Origin: Drosophila miranda
Taxonomy: Eukaryota > Arthropoda > Insecta > Diptera > Drosophilidae
DNA length: 64,000 nucleotides
Reading direction: 5' to 3'
NCBI RefSeq assembly: GCF_003369915.1
Contig: NC_046677.1
Coordinates: 22,214,913 to 22,278,912 of the forward strand
Of the stretch, positions 10,482 through 23,600 are shown in pieces (position 1 is the first letter of the stretch; each line of letters starts with the position of its first letter). Below the pieces are notes generated by a model. That model did no database searches. It was given only the letters and a program-made list of their open reading frames with translations, and was not told where the DNA came from. Position numbers and translations under genes: made by a program.

Positions 10482-11671
10482 AGTTTTTCCTCCCGATTCG
10501 GCTTTATGTAATCACCTTGAAACGTTCAATGCGTTCAATTGCACGCGTTCCTCTCGAGAATTTACAAGCGAATGCAAGCGAAATCGGGGAAAATTCTTTG
10601 CTCTTCTTCGGCTCTCTTTATTTTTATCTTTTATCAATAGGCGGCAGGCAGCCATGTGTACTTTATTTTGGTCTCTGCCAATACATTTTATTTTGATTCG
10701 CATACACATACATACATATGGATCAGGAGCACAAATCTTGAATAGAATACACACACACACACAAATGCCCTACTAATAACTAATTAATCACTTAAAGTTC
10801 TCCAAACTCCTTCTTTTTTGATACCTTTTCGTAGCTTCAGGCGACGTTTTTTAATCTGCAACCGCTTGACTGGAAAGCGAGGATCGAGTGACCGCAATTC
10901 TTGTTCCTCTTTCTCGAAGCTGGGATGACAAGCAGGGACCGGAGTCATCTCCGGCGAAAGATCTAGCTCGGACTTGGTATTTGTGTAGTCCGCATGGAAC
11001 TGTGAGTAGGTTACAATGTATAGTTTTGAAACATTAAACAATTTGTATGCTTTTCTCTTACTCTGGTTGTTGGAACCGGTCAAACCCACGCCTCACTTTC
11101 GAATCTAGAAATTATTCAAGAGGTCCAGCTGGCTACATGAGAGCGTTTTCAGTACAAGGTATACAGATTTGATTTATTTTTATTATACTCGTATTGTAAT
11201 GGCACACATTGTTTTTTGTCGATTTCGTATTAAGCACAAACTTATTGAATTCGTTGAATACATATTCATTTATTTATTAATTTTATCATTATATATTTTC
11301 TTTTTTTTGTAGAGTGCCTGATCATCTTTTAAAAAAAAAAAATGCATAAAGTACATTTAATACATTTAATTTGTTGTCTGCCAGCTCAACAGGCAGGTGG
11401 ACCGATCTCTCACATTGATTGTGGTAAATAAATATCTCCTTAAAACATACGTAATAGAAAAATGTACAAAATTACATGCATCTTCAAAACAAAGACGGAT
11501 ACACGACGAAACGTTTTTACAACTACAATTGGGGGTTAGCAGAAGGCACAAGTTATACACAGAGTGATGAGGGTTAGTGGAAAAGGTCTTTAGGAGGAGG
11601 CATTAAGTAGATTAAGATTAGGTGTGTTGCAAATGTACAATAAGGATGGAGTCATCTTTCTCGCTTTCCAT
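10482..11671. other. Intergenic stretch and 3' end of Myo31DF
   Basis: The stretch holds the 5' flank of the 299-residue gene, a short CA repeat (10748-10762) and a possible orphan exon (next entry). A/T-rich sequence follows, with minus-strand AATAAA candidates near 11270-11280 that would polyadenylate Myo31DF. Nothing else is recognised. Confidence 0.45.
10784..10999 (-). other. Possible orphan terminal exon
   Basis: A minus-strand frame beginning after a CAG acceptor reads FHADYTNTKSELDLSP and ends in a strongly basic segment (KRLQIKKRRLKLRKGIKK) before a TAA stop. A GTAAGA donor 58-60 bases upstream would make a fly-sized intron, but the preceding exon in this phase runs into a stop within a few codons. 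It may be the last exon of a gene with distant 5' exons, or a relic. I do not recognise it. Confidence 0.25.
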
Positions 11672-14600
11672 TCAGACGCAGTACGATGAGGGAACCTCGA
11701 AGATGATACTGCCAGCGGAATGACGGAAATTTGGGTTCTCCACATGGGCCACTCCCTCGACTACAATGTTGCGTGGCTTGTCGCCCAGGCGGCAGGCAAT
11801 ATTACTGCTGACATTCACGCGGAGTTCCGTGCCAGTTAAGCTGTAAGAAATTTACACATTTAGATATGGATGATGGGCACTCTGTGATGGAATACATACT
11901 CATGATACTTCTTGCAAACTATGCCCACCAGCTCACCAATACGGTCTTCCTTCAGAGTTGAAGTCTCGCCCTGGAGGGAAAAGACCAAATCGTTGTTCTT
12001 TGGTGAGTGGAAGACGATGAGCTGGTCCCGTCCAGGCGTAACACTGATCGACGTCAACTGTTCAGACACAAGTTCAGAAGTTAAAATTGGATAACGATAG
12101 ACTTTGGATGCCCAATACTCACTTCACGGATAGCGATGGAGCGTTGGAGATCACGGAACTTCTTTTTAATGCCATCCAGCTTGTGAATGTTGGAGTCCGT
12201 GACGATGAAGGCACGGTCCGCCTGCTTGTTGTGTCGGTTGAACTTCTTCACAAAGCCGGAGAAGAGCACTTGGCGGAAGGAGTCGCCTCCGCCGTGGTTC
12301 TTCATGTTGCGCACATTGGTGGTGTACGAATCGTAGCCGCTGTTGTCCTGCGAGTTGGACAGATAGTCGCCCAGCCATCTCCGCTGCTGGCCCCAGTAGG
12401 GTCGTCTGCCCGCCAAGGCGGTGGCGGCGACGATCTGCAGCCGCAGCTGGGGCCATTCACTGCGGGGATACTTGCGTAGGATCATGTACGCACGCCAGAA
12501 ATCGAAGATACGATGCAGTTTTGATTCCGCCTTGCGGCCGGCTAATGGCGGATGGGGCCATTGAACGCTCTTGCCATAGTCCCGCATCTGCTTGGCGTTG
12601 CGGAAGCGATTGGCCAGCTCCTGGACGTAGCTGCGCAGCTTGTAGGTCTTGTAGGCCCTCATTATGGCCATGGCTGCCTTCATCTTCTTGTAGTTCCGCC
12701 TGGCAATCCAGCCACGCACCTGCTTCTGCAGCAGCGTCACAATGTGCGGTATCATATCGTTCCTCTGCTGTTCCAGGGCAAAGAGCGTCTTGGGCGAGCG
12801 TATGAAGATCTTGGTGTGGCCGTATTTGACGTCCTGGGCGAAGCCCTTCTCCTCGATCAGAACTCGAACGCCATCACGGTCGCTACCGGCCCTGAAATTG
12901 GGCCACGTGTACTGGGAGATCATCTTATAGCGCAGCAGGAACTTATCGTAGCGCTGGCGATGCACAAAGCCGGCGCGACGCACGCGAACGTTCTCGAGGA
13001 GACCCAAGTAGCGCACTTGATGCTGGATTCGCTCCTCGTCGAAGACTGTCGAGCTCTTAATGTCATTTGGCTTGACGCAGCGGACATAGAAGGGTTCCTT
13101 CCTTAGCAAGGTAACCACCAGATCGGCCATGGATCGCTGGAAGAGTGTTCCCGCGGTGAGGGGTCGCTTTGTGGTCTTCTTGATGTCCTGCGCTCCCTCG
13201 GGCCACATCTCGCTGAGGTTCGAGTCCTTGGAGTTGTGCAGCAGACGCTTGAAGTCCTGGTACAATGTGTCCTTGTTCTTTTCGATGAATCCATTGATGT
13301 TGTAGATCACATCACCCGCGTAATGGGTGATGCGGAAGTCCTCGCGATGCTTCAGCTCCTTGTCCGTGGGCTTCAGCTGTCGGCTGGTGTAGTGCGGATG
13401 CTTGCTCAGGTTCTTGTCCATGGCCCCCAGCAGGGTGTCGTCGGTCACATTGCCCACGCTCAGACAGGCCTCGTCCATGATGGCTATAATGCCCTTGTGC
13501 GGTTGCTCGACCAGATCGCAAATGATCTGAAAAGTAATGGATATCTCTTTAGTTTAAGGGTTTCTTTGAGGTTTCTCGGGCGTACCTTGTTGTTGAAGTA
13601 GTCAATGTTTGTCCACTCGATGCCCTCGCGCTGGTACTCCTCCTGCTCCTGCTTCAGCACCAGTTCTGAAAGAGAATACATGGTTTAATCAGCATGAATT
13701 AAGGATAGAAAGCTTTCCACACTCACCAATGAACAGCTGCTGCAGCTTCTCGTTGCAGTAGTTAATGCAGAACTGCTCGAAACTGTTCGAGTCGAAGATC
13801 TCAAAGCCATAGATATCCAGGACGCCAATGACAGAGTTGTGCCGCGCCTGGGTCTTGCTGCCGCGGAAGAGAATCGCCCGATTGATGCGCGAAATGATCC
13901 AGGTGAAGAGGCGATCATAGATGGCCTTGGCCAAAGCATCCTTGCCGTACTCTGCCTGTGTGGCATTGTGATCCTTCTGCATGACATTCCCACCAGCGGC
14001 AATGACGCGCTTGGTCAACGCAGTCGACAGCTCCGATTCGGTGACCTGGAGCAGCTTGGCCGTGGACTGCAGATGCTGCTTGTTGCTGATCACCAGCTCA
14101 TCCTCAATGGCTGTGGAAGTACCGAGAAAAGTCAATGCAAATTCATCCAACTACAACTCTCTTTTAACTCACTTTGGAATTCCACATTTCCCAAGTGCAG
14201 AACTGCGGCCACTGTGCGCCAGATGGTGTGCACCTCATCCGCTGAGAAGCCCAGGGTCTTGAAGGCATTGCAGGTGCCCTTGTAGTCGGACTTCTCCGTC
14301 AGTATATCCATGCTGCCTTGGTTCAAATAGTGATATTTGCCGGTCTCCTTCTGCAGCTCGTATTGACGCAGCTCAATGTCGTTGGCTCCACGCAAAAGCT
14401 GTAATGTAAACCAAACCAAATTGGGGGCATTAGTTCAGCCAGTCCACTATACGTAGAGCACAAATTATTCAGTTCCATGCCTGTGACCATATCTATATCG
14501 CAAGTATTTAGCACAGCAGACAATTAGTAGACGTGCTATCCATTATTAAATTTCCGTTTGCCAATTAATGTTGTGGTATCCCAAAGAATATCTGTGCTCA

Positions 14601-17600
14601 GATAGTACTTTACAAAACTTGACTCACTTCAACATAACTTTGGCACTCGTTACTCGTTGCTATCTCAGTGTCTCACGAATAACTGGGAAACTCCAGGAAC
14701 TATCTTTAGCTCTTCAGTCATAAATATCTTCAGCTGAAAACACACACAGTTTATGATCGATGCAGACTAAGTGCTACATTTCCTACAGTATTTACTTTGT
14801 TGACTCAGATTGATTAAGAATTAGCACTTGATTGTGGTGTTAATTGAGCAATTGATCAATTTGCAATTAAATAATCTAGCTGGATATTGGCAATCGCATA
14901 GCTCTATCAATCAACACCTCTACAGATTAAATGGATCTAAACAATGGGAATGCATTATACTCGTTTATTAATCCGTTTATTGGAGGTGCGTCTGTTTTTC
15001 TTGCTTTGTGGATAAGTCTGGGGGTATGGCTATGTTATCATTTCGATGATATCATCAATACGCGTATGCCAAGCCAAAGACCAGGGACAGTTGGGCAATT
15101 AAACTAAATTCCCAGCTGTATGTGTAATTGAATTAATAGTCTGCTCTTTAATCTTGTTCGTAAGAGAGATAATTAGTCGTAGAATATGTTCTTCGCATAG
15201 AACAGCGCTCAAAATTTACTTCAGCGGGCATTCCACAAGTTTGATACATATATATTTTTTCATGGCCATGGGGGCTTATCAAGGGCGAAATTACCCCGAA
15301 ATATATATGACAAAATGTTCTGTTTTTTTATAATTGTGATATCAGTTTCAATGTCTGTATCACAACTTACTCATCAAACGGAAATGAGTTTGAAAAATAG
15401 AGAATGTATATACATATGTGAGACTGGTATGGATTTTCCATAAAGCTGTCTCAAATTGCTTTCGCATTCAAGTTAAATGTCCATAAATGTCTAACACACC
15501 CTAGCACACATCAACTGCCTACCCATCCGAGGAGAATAAAATACATTGTTCCAACAACCTGACAGCACCCACCCCGAGCACAGCAATTGACGCCCCATCG
15601 CCCTGCCTTTCGTCACCTTGCGGCTGGCGGCAGACGGCACGCGTCACGCTGACTCACTTGAGTAAATATTGCCCACCCACATCGGTCTGACCACCAGCTC
15701 TCCTCTCGGGAGGGAGAGGTGGAGTGTGGAGTGTGGATACTACTCACCTGATAGAAACTGTGGAAGTTCCGCTCGCCGGGCTGTTGCTGCACCACACGCG
15801 ACTTCTCCAGCAGGTAGTTGGTGATGATGCCACCCACCGGATCCGCCTTGCAGTCGAACTCAATGTCCATATATTTGCCAAATCGACTCGAGTTGTCGTT
15901 GCGGTTCGTCTTCGCATTGCCGAAGGTCTCCAATATCGAATTGCTCTGGATGAGCACGTTCTTTACCCTGCAACGGAATGGGGAATGTGGAAGGAGCATA
16001 TTAAAAAATGGCATGGAATCATTAAAAGCGCCATTAAATCGTAGGAGAATGCTCTTTTAAATGCCTCTTAAAACGATTCTTTCGTTCCCAGTCCCGCCCG
16101 AGTAGTAATTTGGTAATGGCACTCGCCCTAATCCCCTCTAAATGTCGTTTTAAATTTCACTTGTGCCACTAAAAATTGGCAATTTCGTTGGTTATTACTA
16201 TTATGTTGGGCTTGGCTGGCCCGTTGCGGTGGTCTTTTGTCTTTGGGCTTTATGGAGCACCTTAAACAACACCCAAGTGATAAAAGTCGCTCAGACAGAG
16301 TGGTTGACTGGTTCGGGCAATTAGTGGTGCAATTAATTCGGTAACTTAAGCTTAAGTCTGTCAATGATGTCATCGGAGGGTCCCGGGTCACGCGATGACT
16401 CTCTTCGGTCACGTGTGTGTGCTGTTTATCTGGGGAATGTTGCCAATACCGCCCGGGCTTTGCTTAATTAGAAATTGCCCGGCCTTCATGCACTCCCCAA
16501 TGAAAATTCCACTTGCAATTTGCATGCAAAACAATGGAGAAATAGAGATAGTGTTCCTTTTGAGTTTGTATTCAGATGTCGGGCTGGGCTGGGGTACGTG
16601 TAGGTCTACGTCCATGGGTTCCCACTGTCTCTAGTTCGCAGTATTGTGATGGCTCTGAGGGCACATTCTCACAGCAAGTCTGAGGTTCGAGTGGAGTAAA
16701 TTGAAAGACTGCTATAATTTATTGTGTACTCTTTGAAAACTCTCCTTGGGAATTAATGAACTACTTCTTGAGTATGAAAATACGAGTATTTTAGATGTAA
16801 TACCCCTCTTTACGGTAAGATCAAATGGTGTTCTCTCTCTACTCATCTATTTTGTGGTGATCTCCAATAGAGTATTCCTTGTTGGATCTCTCAGTTCCTT
16901 ACTCACCTTTCGATTTCATTCTGTCCCTGGGTATTGGTCACCGCCGCTATGTACTTCATGATGATCTTCGAGGCCTCTGTCTTGCCCGCACCCGACTCGC
17001 CGGAGATCAGTATGCAGGTGTCCTGGTGGCGCTGCTTGAGCACCCTGTAGGCGGCGTCCGCGATGGCGAACACATGGGGAGCATTCTCGAACAGCTCGCG
17101 GCCCTTGTACTTGCGAATGGTTTCCGGGCCGTAGATGTTCATCTGTCTGTAGGGATTCATCGAGACACACACCTCCCCGATGTATGTGTAGATGGAACCA
17201 ACCTGGAATCTGAAGAGAGACAGAGAGATCGATAGGTTGCTCATTAGTTAATGCAATGTTTGGAAATACATTTCATTTATGAAATAGACTTGGTATTAGC
17301 TTAAATAAATGGCTGGACTGTGGATGTGGGAGCTGCCACCCGTAGTTGGCGCCTGTGGATTCCGATTCGAATACGGTTCTCCTAACAGCCGTGGAGATTT
17401 GGGTCTCTCCGGTAATCTCATGGGGTGCGCCGGATAATCAAATTGATTGCAGTCGATGATGTGGATGTGGATCAAATTTTGATCATTTCTTTTCGTTTTT
17501 TGATTGACTGAAATGGGCGCATGGCTGTGTGGGTGGGTGTGGGTGCATTTATTTTGTATGCAGTTTGTAAGGCGCCAAAAGATTGAGTCTACAGCTCTGT

Positions 17601-20600
17601 TGTGTTGATCAGATGATGAACTGAATGCTTGCTAAGTGGGTCAATTTGGAGGGGTTGGGGTTGGATGGGAGAGTTTGGAGAATGGGCATAGAGTGCCCGT
17701 TCGATCTGTCGAAATGTTTCGGAATTCACTAGTTCTGTTTTTAGAATAGTATTGTCATGGAAAACCAAAATAAACAGCAAAATACAAGGAATAAAGAAAT
17801 AGTAATGCATAGAAATTTCCTAAAGGGAATCGAGGCAGGATTCAAAGAACTTTCAAATCTATAGGAATGGGAATAAACCAAGAGAAATTCGAATGAAATC
17901 TTAATGAGCTTTACCACTCATCATTAGCTGTATAAACCTGAATTCAATCTACTCAGGCACTTTATATTCAGAAACAAACCTTATCTTTTAAAAAGGTTTT
18001 TTCGGAAATCCTGATCAAAGCTAAGCAAACCAATTGAGCTAAGATAGTGCCCTCATATTCATATAGTTACTAACTCACAAGTACTACAATCTTACTACAT
18101 AATCCAACCAATTATCAGAAAACACTGTAAAGATAGTGCTGAAGTCTAGGGAAAATGTAGTACTCAGTCCTACAGATCAATAACTATTGTAATCTTATCA
18201 AAAAACTAAGAATTCTACGGAGGATAGGCAACTTTCAAATGAACTTAAACATTAATCTTGAAGGAGAGCCTGTGCAAACAACGCAAAGCAAATATTTCCA
18301 TTGAAGTCGAAGAATTCACAACTGATAAAACATAATCAAAAGTGGGACAGGAAAGAAGTAACTGAGCATAGATTAGATATTGCTTTAATGTGAACCAAGA
18401 CAGGGGCAACACAGTACCATTATTCAATCAGTGAAAATGTTGCCTCAGTAAAACATGTAATTAGCCATAAGGAAACCCCTGGAGCCCTGCAGTTAGATGC
18501 AAATTGTGTGCGAAAACTACACCCCGAGGCAAGGCAACTGCCCAGTGGGGTCTTGGCTAATACTGGCCCAAAAATAATGGTTTCTCTATGGCGATTACCC
18601 CAGAAGAGCCGCATAACCGGTGGTCTGTGCAACAGGTATTACAAAACCACAAAGCCCCGCCTGCTCCACCAAGCCCACAAAAAGAAGCAGACAAAGAAAT
18701 GGAGAAATTGATAAAAAACAAAACCAAGCCAGCAAAACAGCCAACAGTTTTGTTAGCCCAAAAGAAAACTAGAAAAATTATTAAGACAATACACACTTAA
18801 TACGCGGCGCATTTGTTTGTATTTACGTTTTTGTTTTTGTTTTTGCTTTTGCTTTTGCTTTTGCTTTTCGGATGTGTTTGGCCCGCTGGATGGGCCCAGA
18901 AGTCGGGCAACACATGTTTTTACTTAAGTTTTCACTGTTTATTTATAGACGGGGGCTGGCTTTTCAGCTTTCTGTTTCGTTTTCTATATCTGTGTCTGTC
19001 TGCTGTCTGTCGGCTGCTCTTTCTGTTACTCTAGCCACCTAGCCACGAACATTTGGGTCAGAAATGTGACAGGCGACAAACGGCAAAATGACCTGCGGGC
19101 GGGATACCGATAATAATAGCGCTGAACTAGTGGACTCCAGGCAGCAGGTCCGAGAAAGCGTTTAGTGCGCTTGTTAACTTTTGAGAACACCCCAAGGGGG
19201 TCACCCTCATCATCATCATCATCAACGCCAGCATTACATACGAGTGGGTCTCAGGTCTCAGCAGGGAAAAGGGCAAGCAGCAAGCCTCTTAGCTTACAAA
19301 AAATAATCTCCATTCGCAGTCGTGTGTGATTTCTATGATTTCCCATTGACTCTTTTGGTGGCGAGTACAAGTATGTTCTGTCTCACATTGACACCTTGTC
19401 TGTCAGGTGTGTGTGTGTGTGATGGGGGAGTAATGGGGCAATGTGTGGGTTTGGGTGTGGGTGTGAGGAACGCCCACGTGGCACATGATTGACGTACAGT
19501 CAAAAATTTTTAGGTGGCCTGCATGACTTTCCACTTGCCTTCTGCGTCGGCGGGCCCCAGCCCAATAAGGCATTAGAAATTATTTCGAGAGTAATTTTGA
19601 CGAGTATGAGCTGGACTCTGGACAGTCACTGTTGACCAGGTTGGTTCGAAACATTAAGAGATTTAATGAGATCATTGAACAGGTCCTGCCGAGGCCTTCA
19701 TTAGAAGGCCTCACCATAAGCAACATTTAAGCATCCCTTAGTTCATAAACATTAACTTAAATTTGTATAATTCGGAATCTGAGAACAGTAATCGTTTGTC
19801 ATAATGCTAAGAAGGCTAAGAAGCACTTTTATCAGCAGCTTATTTGAGATGGATCTTTATAACAAAAACTATATTGATTCTGGAATTAAATGTATATAAA
19901 TTGCTTCCATTTAGAGCTATTCAGTATATGGAATAACAGCTACATAGAGCCCCCTTTTAGGGGGATAAAGTCTGACTCATGGCAGAGGCTCCCCCAAAAC
20001 GCGAGCCTCATAGCAATGCTCCTTTAATGCTGCTCTTAATCGGCTTAGCTCTTTCGTTTTATCCATATGGCAGAACTTGCTTTCCAGAAATATTCATATA
20101 CATAATTTATTGTACGAGTGTGTACATTATTTCTGTTCTTCTTGGGGCTTTCCCCCCCTGCTGCTGCTGCTGCTTCTGCTTTGAGCCCAAACATAATCAT
20201 ACATAAAATACTCGTACATTGTTTTATGATTCCCGTCCCTTTGCATATTTTCATTCTTCCACGCACTTCATAAACTTGAAAACCCGACTTGACTGGGTGT
20301 TTATCCATTATAACGATTGTCGCTGGGCTTTCAGTCGAGGCAGTCGTTCATTCTTTGGCCAACAAATGACGTAACCAAGATAAAAGACCGCGAAGATACA
20401 CAAAACAACGGAATCAACAGAATTCCCAGCTACCCCACAACAAAATTTTACACATTCAGCAACAATTTGTTATTCCAATATGTCTTTATTTCCCCCCTCT
20501 GTGTGTTCACACCCTCTTTTCACACTATTACGCGTATCCAGTATTATTAGCGATTTGTGAGTCATCTTTGCTGATGTCGGGAGACCTTCAATATTGCTTG

Positions 20601-23600
20601 AATTATTTACATTTATCAATGAACAATTTGCTGGCTTCGAATACCCAGTACTAACACGTTTAAGGCGCTGTGACTCAGCCCCGTCTATTAGTCGTACCGT
20701 GTTCTCAAATGCATTTTGCATGTTGTTATTAAATATTTGCAACGCATTTTCTATAGTACTCCTCCAGCCATGAATCATCGAGTTCTGATCTGCCAAAGAA
20801 ATACTAGCTACGGACCAGGCCAGAAAGCCCAGAAGGCCACATACCGTAGAAAATCGATAAGTTAACATTGCACTTTTCGCATTCGTGGGGAAAAGTTTGC
20901 TGCTTTTGGGCTGACGTCATGGGTTTGGTCAACAAACTTGGCCATTAGTGGGTCAATGTTTTTATTTCGCTTTTATTTAGGGGTGGTCTTCTGTTCTCCT
21001 ATCTAATTGAATTTGTGCGATTTATTGATGATTTTGATGGCAGAATGAAATGCAAGAGACCCCGATTGGAGTATATGAATGTTTGATAGGAAGGTGAATG
21101 GATATTGGAGAATACTGAAGGGTAGGTAGTAGTGATTGCTATGAGGGTGTTCTCTGAGTAAGTTAAGAGATTCGTGGTGGGAGAGTGTAAGTTCTATTGA
21201 GAAAATAATGAAGGGAAACAGCTGGGAACCATCTTGATAAATATTTTTGGAAAATAAACATTTTTCATCACACTTTTATATCCCATTTGATAGAAGGAAA
21301 GCTCGATAAAGTTTTCCTTCCAATTTATGTACAGAAATTGTGTCCTACTCTAACAGAAAATTGCTATAGCTTTAAAAAGCGGGGAAAAAATATACAAAAA
21401 TCCAAATACAAATCCATGTGTGGATAGGTCAAAACCCCACGCTAATTTCTTGATCGGATGCCAATAATCGCATTTATGGGAAACAGACCTGGGCCAGAAA
21501 GCTGTTCTATCTCAGGCTTCTAGCCATCGCATCTGTCAGAAGACGGAAGACACATCTTCACATCTGTGTAGCATCTCAGGGAGAACAAAGGCGGGAATAG
21601 AATTTTCAACAGAGATTTTCCCGCAAGACTTTCCATTTTCATATACGTCATGTTCTGGCTTCTGGCTTCTGGCTTCTGGCTCTTCGATTGTGTTTTTCTC
21701 CTCAATTTGCGCAATGCACAATTGCAGCTTGCGATGCTTTCAAATTAACTTCAATTTACACCCGAAAGGAAAACGCAGACGCAAATCAATTAACAGGAGC
21801 GGAACGGACGGACGGACGGACGGACGGACAGACGGGGTCTAGGCAGAGGAGTCGGGCCATAGGCGCTAGAACTTGATAATGAATTGTGTAAACGAAATGC
21901 AGATGCTTCTGTAAGGGTCGCTCCTCTCCATCTTCTATCCTCCATCCTCCGAATGATCCCAGTAAAAGTTATTGCAATGCGAATGACAAACATTGCCTGG
22001 GCTCTGGATAAACAAACACAGCGATAGAGAGGCGTCGTCTAGACGGGTTCTCAGGTCGTTCCGTGCGTGTCTGCCACAGTCTCCGCCTCTGCTTTTCCTC
22101 TGCTCTTCCTGCCCAGATCTACAGTTTATGCGGTTTTTCTTTCCCATTAACGATTTGCACATTAGGGAACAGAGATCTACGTGGCAATCAAATCGAACCG
22201 GTGCCGGTCGGTGCCGTTATGTAAATGATTTGATTTCCGTTTCGGTATCAGAACTGCTTATCACACCAGCAATTGACTCGTTTGATAGCCGCTTATCAGT
22301 GCAGTCCGACAGGGAGCTAGGCGGTGGCAACGTGCGGGGAGGAGGGATCTAGATTCTAGAAATGTTTACCGCGAGGCAGATTAAAGACTCCACTACACTG
22401 CACTCCACTCCACTTCATTCCCTTTGAACTGCCTTCAACTGCAAACACAATGCCGATGAAGTTTCCCCTACTTTGATTTTACTTCCACTGCTGTACAAAT
22501 AAACAGAGAATCGAGAGAATCGAGGGAATCGCTGATTGCAATCGGAAATCGGAAAAGCCGTCTTGAAGTATTGAATAGCTTTCTGCTCCAAGAAAAACTA
22601 TAATACTGCCAGTACAAATAAGCAGTGCCAATTGTTTACCTTTACGTAGAAATGGAATTTATAATAAATTCCCATCAAAAAGTGAACAAATAAACATTTT
22701 TTATATCCAATTTTAGGGTATTGACTGTTTGTGTGTTTTGAGGGGGAAACATAATCCCCTAGAAGGTCTTCAAGTTACCAGCAATTGCATAACCGAAAGC
22801 TGGCCGCTTATCACCTTGGCGATAAACACCACCCTGCCCATGTCCAATCCCGAACGTGGGCCAGTCAATAATAGCCAAGAGACCAGCCAAGGTTTCATTT
22901 TCTGCGACTATTTCTGGCGCTTCGAACAGAGTACGAGTACGAGTACGAATATGCATGCAATCTTATCGGCTAAAAAATAAATAAATAAATATACTAAACG
23001 GTGCCGCTAAGGAATGCTATGCCACACCAAGGTGTACCACCATATGTACCCACATAAGAGTATTATAAAAACAAATTGGGATTTTTTCTTCTCTGATAAA
23101 TACTATCAATTCTGGCTGAGCGATAAGATTCGCCCAAGCCCTGCCAGAGAGCTCTCAAGAGCTGCCTTTTGAACACTTTATTCCAGTAGAGTGACACCAA
23201 CATTTGAGCGCCATAAAAGACTCATAAATTAGTGTTTTATTTCTTTGGGGTCTCGGAGTTTCTGTTTGCCCACAAAACCCCTCTCCGATTGGCACTCAAA
23301 CAACACAAGATTTTTGTTTTCAGTGCATTTTTATTGTCGTCTGGGGAATACTAAAATCGAAGCCTTGACAAGTCCAAAAATTAAGTAGAATAAAATAAAA
23401 TAATTGGAAATATATAGGAGGCGCGACGAAAAAAGCATTCAAAATGAAATTGAAATGCAGTTTGCTGTTTGCATTGAGAGTCGGGGACGGGGACGTCACT
23501 TTAATGATTCATTCGATGCCTGGCCTGAATCTGTATCTGTATCTCTATCTGTAGATGTAGATGTTTCCTCACTTGATAAGACAATGGGCAGACAATCTAT

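Noticed and set aside
12087-13601. Long plus-strand frames opposite the Myo31DF exons
   Set aside because: Shadows of a well-supported minus-strand coding exon with high GC in third positions.
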